Below are positions 16,389 to 23,978 of a stretch of DNA of 64,000 nt, in pieces (position 1 is the first letter of the stretch; every line of letters starts with the position of its first letter). Made by a program: the position numbers and the translations under genes. The stretch comes from Pseudoalteromonas byunsanensis (lineage in GTDB: Bacteria; Pseudomonadota; Gammaproteobacteria; Enterobacterales; Alteromonadaceae): NCBI RefSeq assembly GCF_001854475.1, contig NZ_MNAN01000009.1, positions 1 through 64,000 on the forward strand, given 5' to 3'. The notes under the pieces are model-generated. The model worked only from the letters and a program-made list of their open reading frames with translations, had not been told where the DNA came from and did not search any database.

Positions 16389-17129
16389 TTATCCTTCTAA
16401 ACTAGTCAATTGAGAGCGCAATGCAGGCTCATCGCAACACAGTAGCTCTTGATAATTTGCAATCACTTCTCTTAAATCTCTAGGAGTTTGTTTACGACTT
16501 TGAGCGATTAACGGCGCATTACTCATATTTAGAAATTCAAGCACGATCCGCTGCTGTGATGAGGTTTTGATAGCCTCATACTCCACCTCACACCACTCTT
16601 GCCCAGAGCTATGTAACGTGTCTCTAATATGCTGGTAGTAAGATTTATTCAAAGCAATGTCTGTCTGTAGTTGCTGGATGTCTACCTTAACCTGACAGCG
16701 CGCTTGAGGAGGAGAAACCCCATAGTCTTCCCACACTCCACTTTGTTCAGCTATCAATTTAGAAACGTGGACTTTGAGCTGGTTGCGACGCTCAAGTATG
16801 ATTTTTTTTATGCTTGAGTCGTGGAGTAAACGGGAAAATACGGTTTGATTCTGACAGTGAGTCATTTTAAACCCTACTGCTTTGTGACCTAAATCTAATT
16901 GCCAAATACGCTCTAAACAACTCAGAGGCTGTGCATCCCTGTGACGTATATCGTTTGCCACACTAAATTCACCTCCGCGCAACGACAATGCGTAAAACAC
17001 CCCTTTGGGATTAAAAATCTCATGATGGCACAAAATATCAGGATGAGATTGCAACATGGTACACAGCATGTTGCTGCCACTGCGTGGCGCTGACAGTATG
17101 ACAAAACGTTCTATTTGCCCACTAAACAT
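16389..17129 (-). CDS. sulfotransferase (Stf0-like)
   Basis: A 246-residue PAPS-dependent sulfotransferase-type protein. The 5'-phosphosulfate loop is SAPRSGSNML at residues 13-22, at the end of the first strand. The 3'-phosphate-binding helix is IILERRNQLKVHVSKLIA. HHEIFNPKG and a C-terminal KQTPRDLREVIANY segment fit the bacterial Stf0 group, whose prototype sulfates trehalose. It is cytoplasmic, without signal or membrane segment. Its start lies eight bases inside the end of the WD40 gene. In this operon it probably sulfates a hydroxyl of the product, perhaps on the ribityl chain. The acceptor is unknown. Confidence 0.82.
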   Translation of the reverse strand: MFSGQIERFVILSAPRSGSNMLCTMLQSHPDILCHHEIFNPKGVFYALSLRGGEFSVANDIRHRDAQPLSCLERIWQLDLGHKAVGFKMTHCQNQTVFSRLLHDSSIKKIILERRNQLKVHVSKLIAEQSGVWEDYGVSPPQARCQVKVDIQQLQTDIALNKSYYQHIRDTLHSSGQEWCEVEYEAIKTSSQQRIVLEFLNMSNAPLIAQSRKQTPRDLREVIANYQELLCCDEPALRSQLTSLEG

Positions 17130-18957
17130 ATGCGGGCTCGGAGGTTTTTTGCGTCATAGAGCGTAAGCTATTAACTATTATCAACTGTTTGGGGTCAACC
17201 AAGTAAATAGCCCCATCATAAGAGGTCGCAGCTAAAAATTCACCGTGGCGCACCACCGCACTAATACCATTTTTGGCAATACAATTACGTATCACAGAGC
17301 CGTTCGTTAAGTCGACCTTTAATAACTCCCCCCAGTAGTTGGTAATAATAACCGTGTTTTGATCCAGAAACAGTAAGCCCTTCGGTGAGCGCTTTCCTAT
17401 ATGAATACAGTGATGTAATTTGCCATCCTCAATACCATGTACTTTTAAAATAAAGTCACGTCCAGCGCTTGCAACGTACTGTCCACTTGGGTCTATCACC
17501 ACATCATCAATAATCGCCGTATGGCCTAAATAACGCTGTAAAATGTTCCCCTCAAAATCCCAGCTCACCAGCTCCCCTTCTGCACAGCAACTTACCCCTA
17601 AACGCTGGTGAGGATGTAAGGCAAGGGCTTTGACTGCATTGTCATGAGCTGCAATTTTTTTAAACTGTCTACCATCGCTGGCCAAATGTGCAATTTTTCC
17701 GCTATAACAGGCTACAAACAGATCCCCTTCAAAACCGCTATGATGAGCACTGACAATACTGTTAATCGGCCCTTCGTTTAACGCAATGCTGGCTTGTTCA
17801 TGTAAGTTTTGATGTGAGCGTTCAAATAAATACAAATGTTGATTATGGGCACCGACAATGACCTTTTGCATTTGCGAACAAAAATGCACTGCATTCATCA
17901 AAACACGTCCGCTTTGCGGACTATACTGGGTATGCCAGCGTGCCTGCTCTATCGTGAGCAAACCTACTCGAATGATGCCATCATCACTCACCACGACTAA
18001 AGAGCCATCGCCTTTGGATGCAATATCATTAAAACAAGCGTTACCAAATGCGTGTTGGGCACCCAGATGGTGTATACACGCCCCAGATGTCACATCCCAA
18101 ACAAATACAGTACCATCAAAGCTCCCTGCAATTACCCGCTTACCATCTGACGCCCAGTTAAACGAGCGCTCCCATAAAGTATTTTTACTTTCTAATTGTC
18201 GGATCTGCTTAAAGTTTTGATGATCCCAAATCAAAATTCGTTGGTCGTAGGCCGCCGATAAAATATCACCATTTGTGGGTGAAACAGCCACCTTTTTAAT
18301 GGCTGATGTGTGGCCTTCTAATTGCGCTATTAGTTCATGCGTTTGCAAATCGAATACCCGAACGATGCCATCATCGCACCCTAGTACCAGTCGCTGATTT
18401 TGCTCATCGATTGCACAGCTATCCGTTTCCGTCGTGAAGGGACCAATCTTAGCCAGTTGCTTGCCCGTGTTGATATCCCATACTCGTAGCGTCATATCAT
18501 CGCCAGATGTGTATAACTTTCCAGCAAAGTAGTTGACCGACAACACATCTTTTTCATGTCCCAAGATAACCCGTTCAATGGCTCCCGTATCAAGATCCCA
18601 TATCATAATTCGCCAATCTCGAGACACAGATGCCCCTAAATGGTCATTGATAAATACAAAGTCTTCAACATCATCGTCATGTCCCTTGAGAACACATTTC
18701 AGGCTTTTGTCAGCCAAATCCCACAAGTATATGTTGTAATCTGAGGAGGCACTGGCAGCCAAAGTCCCATCCTGATTAACTGTAACTCTATTGACCAAGT
18801 GTTCATGGTAGCCAAGCAGTTCAACCTGCTCAGTATCAATATCAAATAATGCAACGGCACTATCGTAGCCAGAAGTAATAATTCGCTGACTATGACCTAC
18901 TTGAGCTGCACAAGTAACCGGACCACGATGATATAAAAATTGTTCTGAAACACTCAT
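17122..18957 (-). CDS. WD40-repeat protein, probably two seven-bladed propellers
   Basis: A 611-residue protein made almost wholly of WD40 repeats. Blade ends are seen as NIYLWDL, RIMIWDL, TLRVWDI, IVRVFDL, RILIWDH, TVFVWDV and ELVSWDF, among weaker ones, for roughly 12-14 blades. There is no signal peptide, kinase or other domain. AAGGA stands 7 bases before the ATG. WD-repeat proteins are rare in biosynthetic operons. A notable case is ToxC of the Burkholderia toxoflavin operon, which also has a GTP cyclohydrolase II (ToxB). I infer a similar scaffold or catalytic role here. It lies 14 bases after the 487-residue protein gene and overlaps the sulfotransferase gene. Confidence 0.88.
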   Translation of the reverse strand: MSVSEQFLYHRGPVTCAAQVGHSQRIITSGYDSAVALFDIDTEQVELLGYHEHLVNRVTVNQDGTLAASASSDYNIYLWDLADKSLKCVLKGHDDDVEDFVFINDHLGASVSRDWRIMIWDLDTGAIERVILGHEKDVLSVNYFAGKLYTSGDDMTLRVWDINTGKQLAKIGPFTTETDSCAIDEQNQRLVLGCDDGIVRVFDLQTHELIAQLEGHTSAIKKVAVSPTNGDILSAAYDQRILIWDHQNFKQIRQLESKNTLWERSFNWASDGKRVIAGSFDGTVFVWDVTSGACIHHLGAQHAFGNACFNDIASKGDGSLVVVSDDGIIRVGLLTIEQARWHTQYSPQSGRVLMNAVHFCSQMQKVIVGAHNQHLYLFERSHQNLHEQASIALNEGPINSIVSAHHSGFEGDLFVACYSGKIAHLASDGRQFKKIAAHDNAVKALALHPHQRLGVSCCAEGELVSWDFEGNILQRYLGHTAIIDDVVIDPSGQYVASAGRDFILKVHGIEDGKLHHCIHIGKRSPKGLLFLDQNTVIITNYWGELLKVDLTNGSVIRNCIAKNGISAVVRHGEFLAATSYDGAIYLVDPKQLIIVNSLRSMTQKTSEPAYV

Positions 18958-18971
18958 AATCTATTCCTTTG

Positions 18972-20435
18972 TTAAAACTGAATGTCTAAACACGGCAGTG
19001 CTTGAGGGAAAAGCTCTCCCCCTGTTTGCTTATCCAACAAATGGAGATAACCCAACGCTGTTAAGCCATTGACAGCATAGTTGTTATGATCTGCACCATT
19101 GACCCGACAATCAGCAGCATAATGCGCTAACGACGAAACCCACTGATGGTAAAATGACTTACGCTGCTGTGCACTAAAGTGCCAGAGACTATAGATTGTA
19201 AAAAAGGCATTGCTCCACCAGATGTAACTATTCCCCGCGCCTTTAATGGCATCAAACAATGTTTGTTGATTCTCTAACACATCTATGTGCATATAACGAT
19301 GAGGTAAGGTTTTGAAGCGTTGCCACTGTACTTTAAAGCTCTGCGCACCACCCCAACGCTTTAATTCTGTTTGCCAAAGACATTCTAAGTCTTGCCAGTC
19401 GATATTATTGGTATCGGTGTTGTGCCACAGTTGGTAGAAACAATCAGGCTCAGGAAAGTGCTCAAATATTTTTTTTACAAATGCAGGGAAGTTTTCACCA
19501 TCCCAATGTTCAACGATAAATTTGCGAACAGCTAACGCCTGTTGGCTATAATCAAAAAATACCACTTGGCTATTTGCATGAAACCCTTGTGTTGCCAGTA
19601 TTCGGTAGGCCTTAAAACCTGCCGCAACGCTAAATACGCTGTCAAGAGCATGACCTTTAGGCTCATTATCCAAGTCATCATATGACTCAATATTCAACAA
19701 AAATACGCCCCTTTTGGAATTTTTGGTCTGCTTTTGTGCCCGCTGTAAAAACTCTAGCTGGGCTGGGGCTAGCTTATTCTCGACCTCTGAAAGCGCGGGG
19801 GAGCCGAGCAAACACTCAGCAAATACTTGTTGGGTTTTTGGTACATTCAGATCAAACCGATTGTAGTTAATATCTTGCGAAAACGCCTTAACATGAAGTC
19901 CTTGTTCTAAACTGTGTAATACAAATTGCCACCCTTGGGCATCACATGGCTGTTTTTTCTTTTGCCACTGCTCGCTATCGTCAAGTGCTACTTCAGAGGC
20001 TACCGAGACCACCTCACGCATTTGCCAATCAATTTCACCAAATTCGGGCTGTCCGGCCCTGTGATATTGTGAAACATTGACTAATATACAGTTAGACTCA
20101 ATACCCAGCGTATGATTGTCTGAACGGTACAGCTGTCCCGCGACTAAAAAGTCTTGCTGTTGGCAAAGTTCACTTATGCTCTGGTGAAATCCCTGACGTT
20201 GCCAATGAGGTAAATACCACTGCTCATCAATCACATGCCCTATAGATTGAATTAGGCAATAATCTGCACCTTTCTCCACGGCCATACTTAGTATCGCGGC
20301 TATGTTGTGTCCTTCGAATATTTCTTTGCGATAGCGGTAACGAGAAAACGCAATAGTAAGCTCTCGCATCTTACTTTGCAGAGCATTTAGCTGTTCGCCA
20401 AATGGATTAAGCAATCCAAAAATGAGTTTATTCAT
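18972..20435 (-). CDS. unrecognised 487-residue cluster protein
   Basis: I do not recognise this protein. There is no signal peptide or membrane helix. Residues 1-130 form one unit with a mixed alpha/beta look (AAILSMAVEKGADYCLIQSI, then FLVAGQLYRSD and NCILVNVSQY), reminiscent of a Rossmann-like or glycosyltransferase-like N-terminus. The middle has AAGFKAYRILATQGF followed by QVVFFDYSQQALAVRKFI, which looks like strand-helix units of a nucleotide- or SAM-binding fold but has no firm motif. The C-terminal 100 residues are rich in aromatic residues (GNSYIWWSNAFFTIYSLWHF). Its start overlaps the reductase fusion gene by eight bases, which ties it to that pathway. Confidence 0.85.
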   Translation of the reverse strand: MNKLIFGLLNPFGEQLNALQSKMRELTIAFSRYRYRKEIFEGHNIAAILSMAVEKGADYCLIQSIGHVIDEQWYLPHWQRQGFHQSISELCQQQDFLVAGQLYRSDNHTLGIESNCILVNVSQYHRAGQPEFGEIDWQMREVVSVASEVALDDSEQWQKKKQPCDAQGWQFVLHSLEQGLHVKAFSQDINYNRFDLNVPKTQQVFAECLLGSPALSEVENKLAPAQLEFLQRAQKQTKNSKRGVFLLNIESYDDLDNEPKGHALDSVFSVAAGFKAYRILATQGFHANSQVVFFDYSQQALAVRKFIVEHWDGENFPAFVKKIFEHFPEPDCFYQLWHNTDTNNIDWQDLECLWQTELKRWGGAQSFKVQWQRFKTLPHRYMHIDVLENQQTLFDAIKGAGNSYIWWSNAFFTIYSLWHFSAQQRKSFYHQWVSSLAHYAADCRVNGADHNNYAVNGLTALGYLHLLDKQTGGELFPQALPCLDIQF

Positions 20436-21708
20436 ACGCTAATTCCTGCTTTTGTATCGCATTGAGTTGGGGCTGCTCCAAAACGACACTGAGTAAAATT
20501 CCCTCACCAAATGATTGGGCTTCAATTTGATCGGCACTAATACCTTGTAGGACCTCGCTTGCCAACTTAACCGCTTTGCATATCGAAGGTGTGCGTACAT
20601 AAATGGTAACAAGGTCAAATAGTTGCTGTGAGACAAACGATTTGATTAACGTAATGCCTCCCTCTACTAGCACACTGTTTACTCTTTTTAGCTTTAATTG
20701 CGCTAGGGGTTGGGCCAAAAAGTGATCTTTTGTATCAATATGATGTATAAGTCCATTTCTTGCTTTTGAAGTGGCTGACCCCACCAAAAAAGTGGCTCTG
20801 TGTATATTGGGCTGATCGACGTCTAAGTTTTGAAGCTGTGCGGCTCTTTTACCTGCAAAGATTATTCTTGCAGGCTGGCGCATGGGCTCACGACCCAATA
20901 CTTCCTTCCTAACAGTCAATTTGGGGCTGTCATTGAGCCAAGTATTTGCCCCCACAGCAATTGCATCATATTTTTGCCTAAGCTCATGCACGCGTTGCCA
21001 ATCTGAGCTGCACGACACTGAGAGTGCTTCACCATTTGGGCAACACGTATTGGCGTGCCCATCAATGGCAAAATTAATATGAATAAATGGTCTGCTAATT
21101 GGATTTGGGATTGCTTTAGATTTTCCATCATAACTTGCCAACATATGCCCCATTTGCTGACGTTTAGTCTCAAGGTAATCAATAGCATGAGATGTTGGGT
21201 CGCTTGGCACTGGCAACCGACCTGTCACCTTGACACCCAACTCTGTAAGTTGTTTGATTTTAAGGGGATTATTGGTTAGCAGCCGCACAGATTCTAGATC
21301 ATGTAAGCGGATGATCTGCGCTGCATCATCATATGTTCTCGCATCTATCGGCAGATTTAGCATCGCGTTCGCTTCGATAGTGTCATAGCCTTGCTCTTGC
21401 AGGGCATAGGCTTTGATTTTGTTGCTTAAGCCAATACCACGCCCCTCTTGAGGCAGGTAAATCACCATGCCTTGATGCGTGGCAATATAAGACAATGCAA
21501 AATCGAGTTGTTGTTTGCAATCACACTTTAATGACCCTAGCACCTCTGCGGTGAAACATGCTGAGTGCATTCTGACGGGTAAATCACTACGGCCCTGCAA
21601 ATCGCCTTTGCAAATAGCTGTTATTTCTTCACCTTTGTGGTTGCGATAAATCTTTACATCAAACGAGCCTAGTTGGGTGGGTAATACGGTACTTGCAGTT
21701 AAAATCAT
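20428..21708 (-). CDS. GTP cyclohydrolase II - RibD-type reductase fusion
   Basis: Start at 21708 (MILTASTVLP...) is chosen because AAGGAAG lies seven bases upstream. Residues 1-190 are a complete GTP cyclohydrolase II with zinc ligands Cys51, Cys62 and Cys64, the GTP-binding YLPQEGRGIGL, and Asp122/Arg124 in the catalytic loop. Residues from about 205 to the end are a RibD C-terminal reductase (VGANTWLNDSP, VLVEGGITLIKSF). No RibD deaminase and no DHBP synthase domain is present. The fusion would turn GTP into 2,5-diamino-6-ribosylaminopyrimidinone phosphate and reduce its ribose to ribityl without deamination. It heads the operon, which argues for a dedicated pathway rather than riboflavin supply. 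Confidence 0.9.
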   Translation of the reverse strand: MILTASTVLPTQLGSFDVKIYRNHKGEEITAICKGDLQGRSDLPVRMHSACFTAEVLGSLKCDCKQQLDFALSYIATHQGMVIYLPQEGRGIGLSNKIKAYALQEQGYDTIEANAMLNLPIDARTYDDAAQIIRLHDLESVRLLTNNPLKIKQLTELGVKVTGRLPVPSDPTSHAIDYLETKRQQMGHMLASYDGKSKAIPNPISRPFIHINFAIDGHANTCCPNGEALSVSCSSDWQRVHELRQKYDAIAVGANTWLNDSPKLTVRKEVLGREPMRQPARIIFAGKRAAQLQNLDVDQPNIHRATFLVGSATSKARNGLIHHIDTKDHFLAQPLAQLKLKRVNSVLVEGGITLIKSFVSQQLFDLVTIYVRTPSICKAVKLASEVLQGISADQIEAQSFGEGILLSVVLEQPQLNAIQKQELAYE

Positions 21709-21917
21709 AACGCATCTTCCTTTTCTTACCGATGACTTGGCCACAAAGACCATAGCCGGTCGCGCATCCCTTACCGCTCACAGTAATGCGAAACATTATA
21801 TTAACAACATACAATTACTCTAGCTCAAAATATAGAAAATAAAATTACAACTGCTTACAAAAGCAATATGACGGGCACTAAATATAGCGAATGAGTATCT
21901 GGGAGGAATAAAAGTTT

Positions 21918-22619
21918 TTACATTTTTAGATAGAAACTCTTGCAAAGCTCTATAAAATCAGTGCTGTATGTTTTCCCTTCCTGATAAATACATAACGACT
22001 CGACGTACAATGTCTGCTGTTGCAGGCGATGAAACTCCATCATGCTGCGCGTTGGTGCTTTTTCACTAGTGCTGGAAACTTGGCAATGACGTAGCAATGA
22101 TAATCCACTGGAATATGCAATAGACTGAAACAACTCAGCTTCTTTACAAGGTAAGATGATCGCCAACCTAGACAAGTCATGACTCACTTTCATAAAGGCA
22201 TCTATCAGTTCCTCAAAGGTTAAACTATCGGTATGGCGTGCTGCATTTCTTGCACTACATGGCCCTTTGAGACTGTTATTAAAATATGGAGGGTTGCAAA
22301 TCACCAAATCAAAAAGTTGCTGACACTCAAAAGACTGAATATTGCTATGATGAACTCTAATGTCTGGCCATGGACTGCACTGAACATTGTTGCGCGCGTC
22401 TGTAACCGCCCCCGAATCAATTTCAACGGCATCAACATTTAATAACGGCTGACGCTGTTTACACATCAGAGATAATAGTCCCGTGCCACAACCAATATCC
22501 AATAAGCACTTGGTATTGCTTAAATTTACCCAGGCTCCTAGCATAATTCCATCCGTTGACACCTTCATAGCAGTGTTGCTTTGTTGTATCTTAAATTGCT
22601 TAAATGCAAACCCAGACAT
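21918..22619 (-). CDS. trmN6: tRNA1(Val) (adenine37-N6)-methyltransferase TrmN6
   Basis: A 233-residue class I methyltransferase that makes m6A37 in tRNA-Val (YfiC in E. coli). The SAM loop is LLDIGCGTGLLSLM, the acidic strand is VDAVEIDSGAV and the catalytic NPPY motif is in VICNPPYFNNSL. The KVSTDGIMLGAW segment before the SAM loop is usual for the family. It is divergent from srmB, an arrangement known for yfiC/srmB in gammaproteobacteria. The 209-base gap between its stop and the fusion gene shows no clear terminator. Confidence 0.93.
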   Translation of the reverse strand: MSGFAFKQFKIQQSNTAMKVSTDGIMLGAWVNLSNTKCLLDIGCGTGLLSLMCKQRQPLLNVDAVEIDSGAVTDARNNVQCSPWPDIRVHHSNIQSFECQQLFDLVICNPPYFNNSLKGPCSARNAARHTDSLTFEELIDAFMKVSHDLSRLAIILPCKEAELFQSIAYSSGLSLLRHCQVSSTSEKAPTRSMMEFHRLQQQTLYVESLCIYQEGKTYSTDFIELCKSFYLKM

Positions 22620-22687
22620 GATTCACCTTTTCCAAAATAGCCATCGCGCGTATAATTGCGCACATTGTCCTTTATTTATGATGCGCT

Positions 22688-23917
22688 ATGCAATTTTCTG
22701 AATTCGATCTTGACGCCAAAGTTTTGGCCGCCATTGACAAAATGGGCTATGAAACAGCCACCAGCATTCAACAACTCGCGATCCCCGAAGCCTTAATTGG
22801 TCGTGATATTTTAGCTTCGGCCCCAACAGGTACCGGTAAAACCGCCGCGTTCTTGATCCCTGCGATTCAGTATTTACTTGATTTCCCTCGTCGTGACCCG
22901 GGGTTTGCACGCGTGCTGATTATGGCCCCAACCCGTGAGTTGGCTTATCAGGTACATGAACAGTGCCAGTTACTTGCTGCAAACACCCACCTACGAATAG
23001 GGGTGGTAACCGGTGGCATTAACTACGGAAGTCACAAAGAAATCTTTGAGAAAAACAACGATATTCTTATTGCCACGCCTGGGCGTCTCATGGAGTACCT
23101 TGAGACTGAAAACTTCCACGCTGAGAATGTTGAGCTACTGATCTTGGATGAAGCTGACCGAATGCTTGATTTAGGCTTCAAAAAAGAGATGCTACGTATT
23201 TGCGATGAAGCTAAAAATCGACGTCAATGTTTCTTGTTTTCAGCCACACTCGAAGGCGATAGTGTTGAACTATTTGCAGAACGTATTCTTAACGATCCTG
23301 CGCTGCTAGAAGCTGAGTCATCAAGAAAAGAGAAAGCTAAAATCCACCAATGGGTACACTTGGCGGACGACTACAAGCATAAGCTCGCCATGCTTACTCA
23401 CCTCTTGCAAGAGGAGGAAGTGCAAAAGGCCATAGTGTTTGTAAAGACTCGCGAACGTTTAGAGCAGTTGGTGGGGGAATTATACGCCAACGATATAAAA
23501 ACCACTTGGCTTCGTGGTGAAATGCCTCAAGACAAACGCATGGCTGCTATGGCTAGTTTTCACAGTGGTCGCACCCGCATCCTAATAGCCACCGATGTCG
23601 CTGCTCGTGGTATTGATGTACCTGATATTACTCACGTCATTAACTTTGACATGCCACGATCTGCTGACGTGTATGTACACCGTATCGGCAGAACAGGTCG
23701 TGCAGGTAAAAAAGGCACGGCTATCTCTTTGGTCGAGGCACATGATGCTGCGATACTTGCTAAGGTTGAGCGTTATACTGAACAAAGTCTTAAGCGCAGG
23801 GTGATCAAAGGGGTAGAGCCTAAGCACAAAGAAGCCAAACTCCCCAAAAAGAAAAAAGATCCGGTAAAAATAAAAGCAAAGAAAAAGCTTAAAACCAAAC
23901 AAAAGAAAAAGAAGTAA
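22688..23917 (+). CDS. srmB: DEAD-box ATP-dependent RNA helicase SrmB
   Basis: SrmB helps early assembly of the 50S ribosomal subunit. The 409-residue protein has the Q motif, Walker A SAPTGTGKTAAF, APTRELA, the DEAD box in LILDEADRMLD, SAT, and the helicase C motifs including TDVAARGIDV and HRIGRTGRAG. The tail is a long lysine-rich extension (KEAKLPKKKKDPVKIKAKKK) that fits RNA binding. The start gives MQFSEFDLDAKVLAAI as in SrmB. It is divergent from trmN6 across 68 bases. A hairpin terminator follows the stop. Confidence 0.94.
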   Translation: MQFSEFDLDAKVLAAIDKMGYETATSIQQLAIPEALIGRDILASAPTGTGKTAAFLIPAIQYLLDFPRRDPGFARVLIMAPTRELAYQVHEQCQLLAANTHLRIGVVTGGINYGSHKEIFEKNNDILIATPGRLMEYLETENFHAENVELLILDEADRMLDLGFKKEMLRICDEAKNRRQCFLFSATLEGDSVELFAERILNDPALLEAESSRKEKAKIHQWVHLADDYKHKLAMLTHLLQEEEVQKAIVFVKTRERLEQLVGELYANDIKTTWLRGEMPQDKRMAAMASFHSGRTRILIATDVAARGIDVPDITHVINFDMPRSADVYVHRIGRTGRAGKKGTAISLVEAHDAAILAKVERYTEQSLKRRVIKGVEPKHKEAKLPKKKKDPVKIKAKKKLKTKQKKKK

Positions 23918-23931
23918 CCTCTTTTTCAAAA

Positions 23932-23973
23932 CAAAACCTAAATTCATTCTCTAAATAATGGGTTTAGGTTTTG
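23932..23973. terminator. bidirectional hairpin between srmB and the histidine kinase gene
   Basis: Arms caaaacctaaa (23932-23942) and tttaggttttg (23963-23973) pair around a 20-base loop. It sits between two convergent genes and can serve both. Confidence 0.65.
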
Positions 23974-23978
23974 CCTTT

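Noticed and set aside
21709..21917. FMN riboswitch ahead of the RibA-RibD fusion
   Set aside because: I looked for the conserved RFN blocks in the leader and did not see them; only an ordinary AAGGAAG ribosome site is clear.
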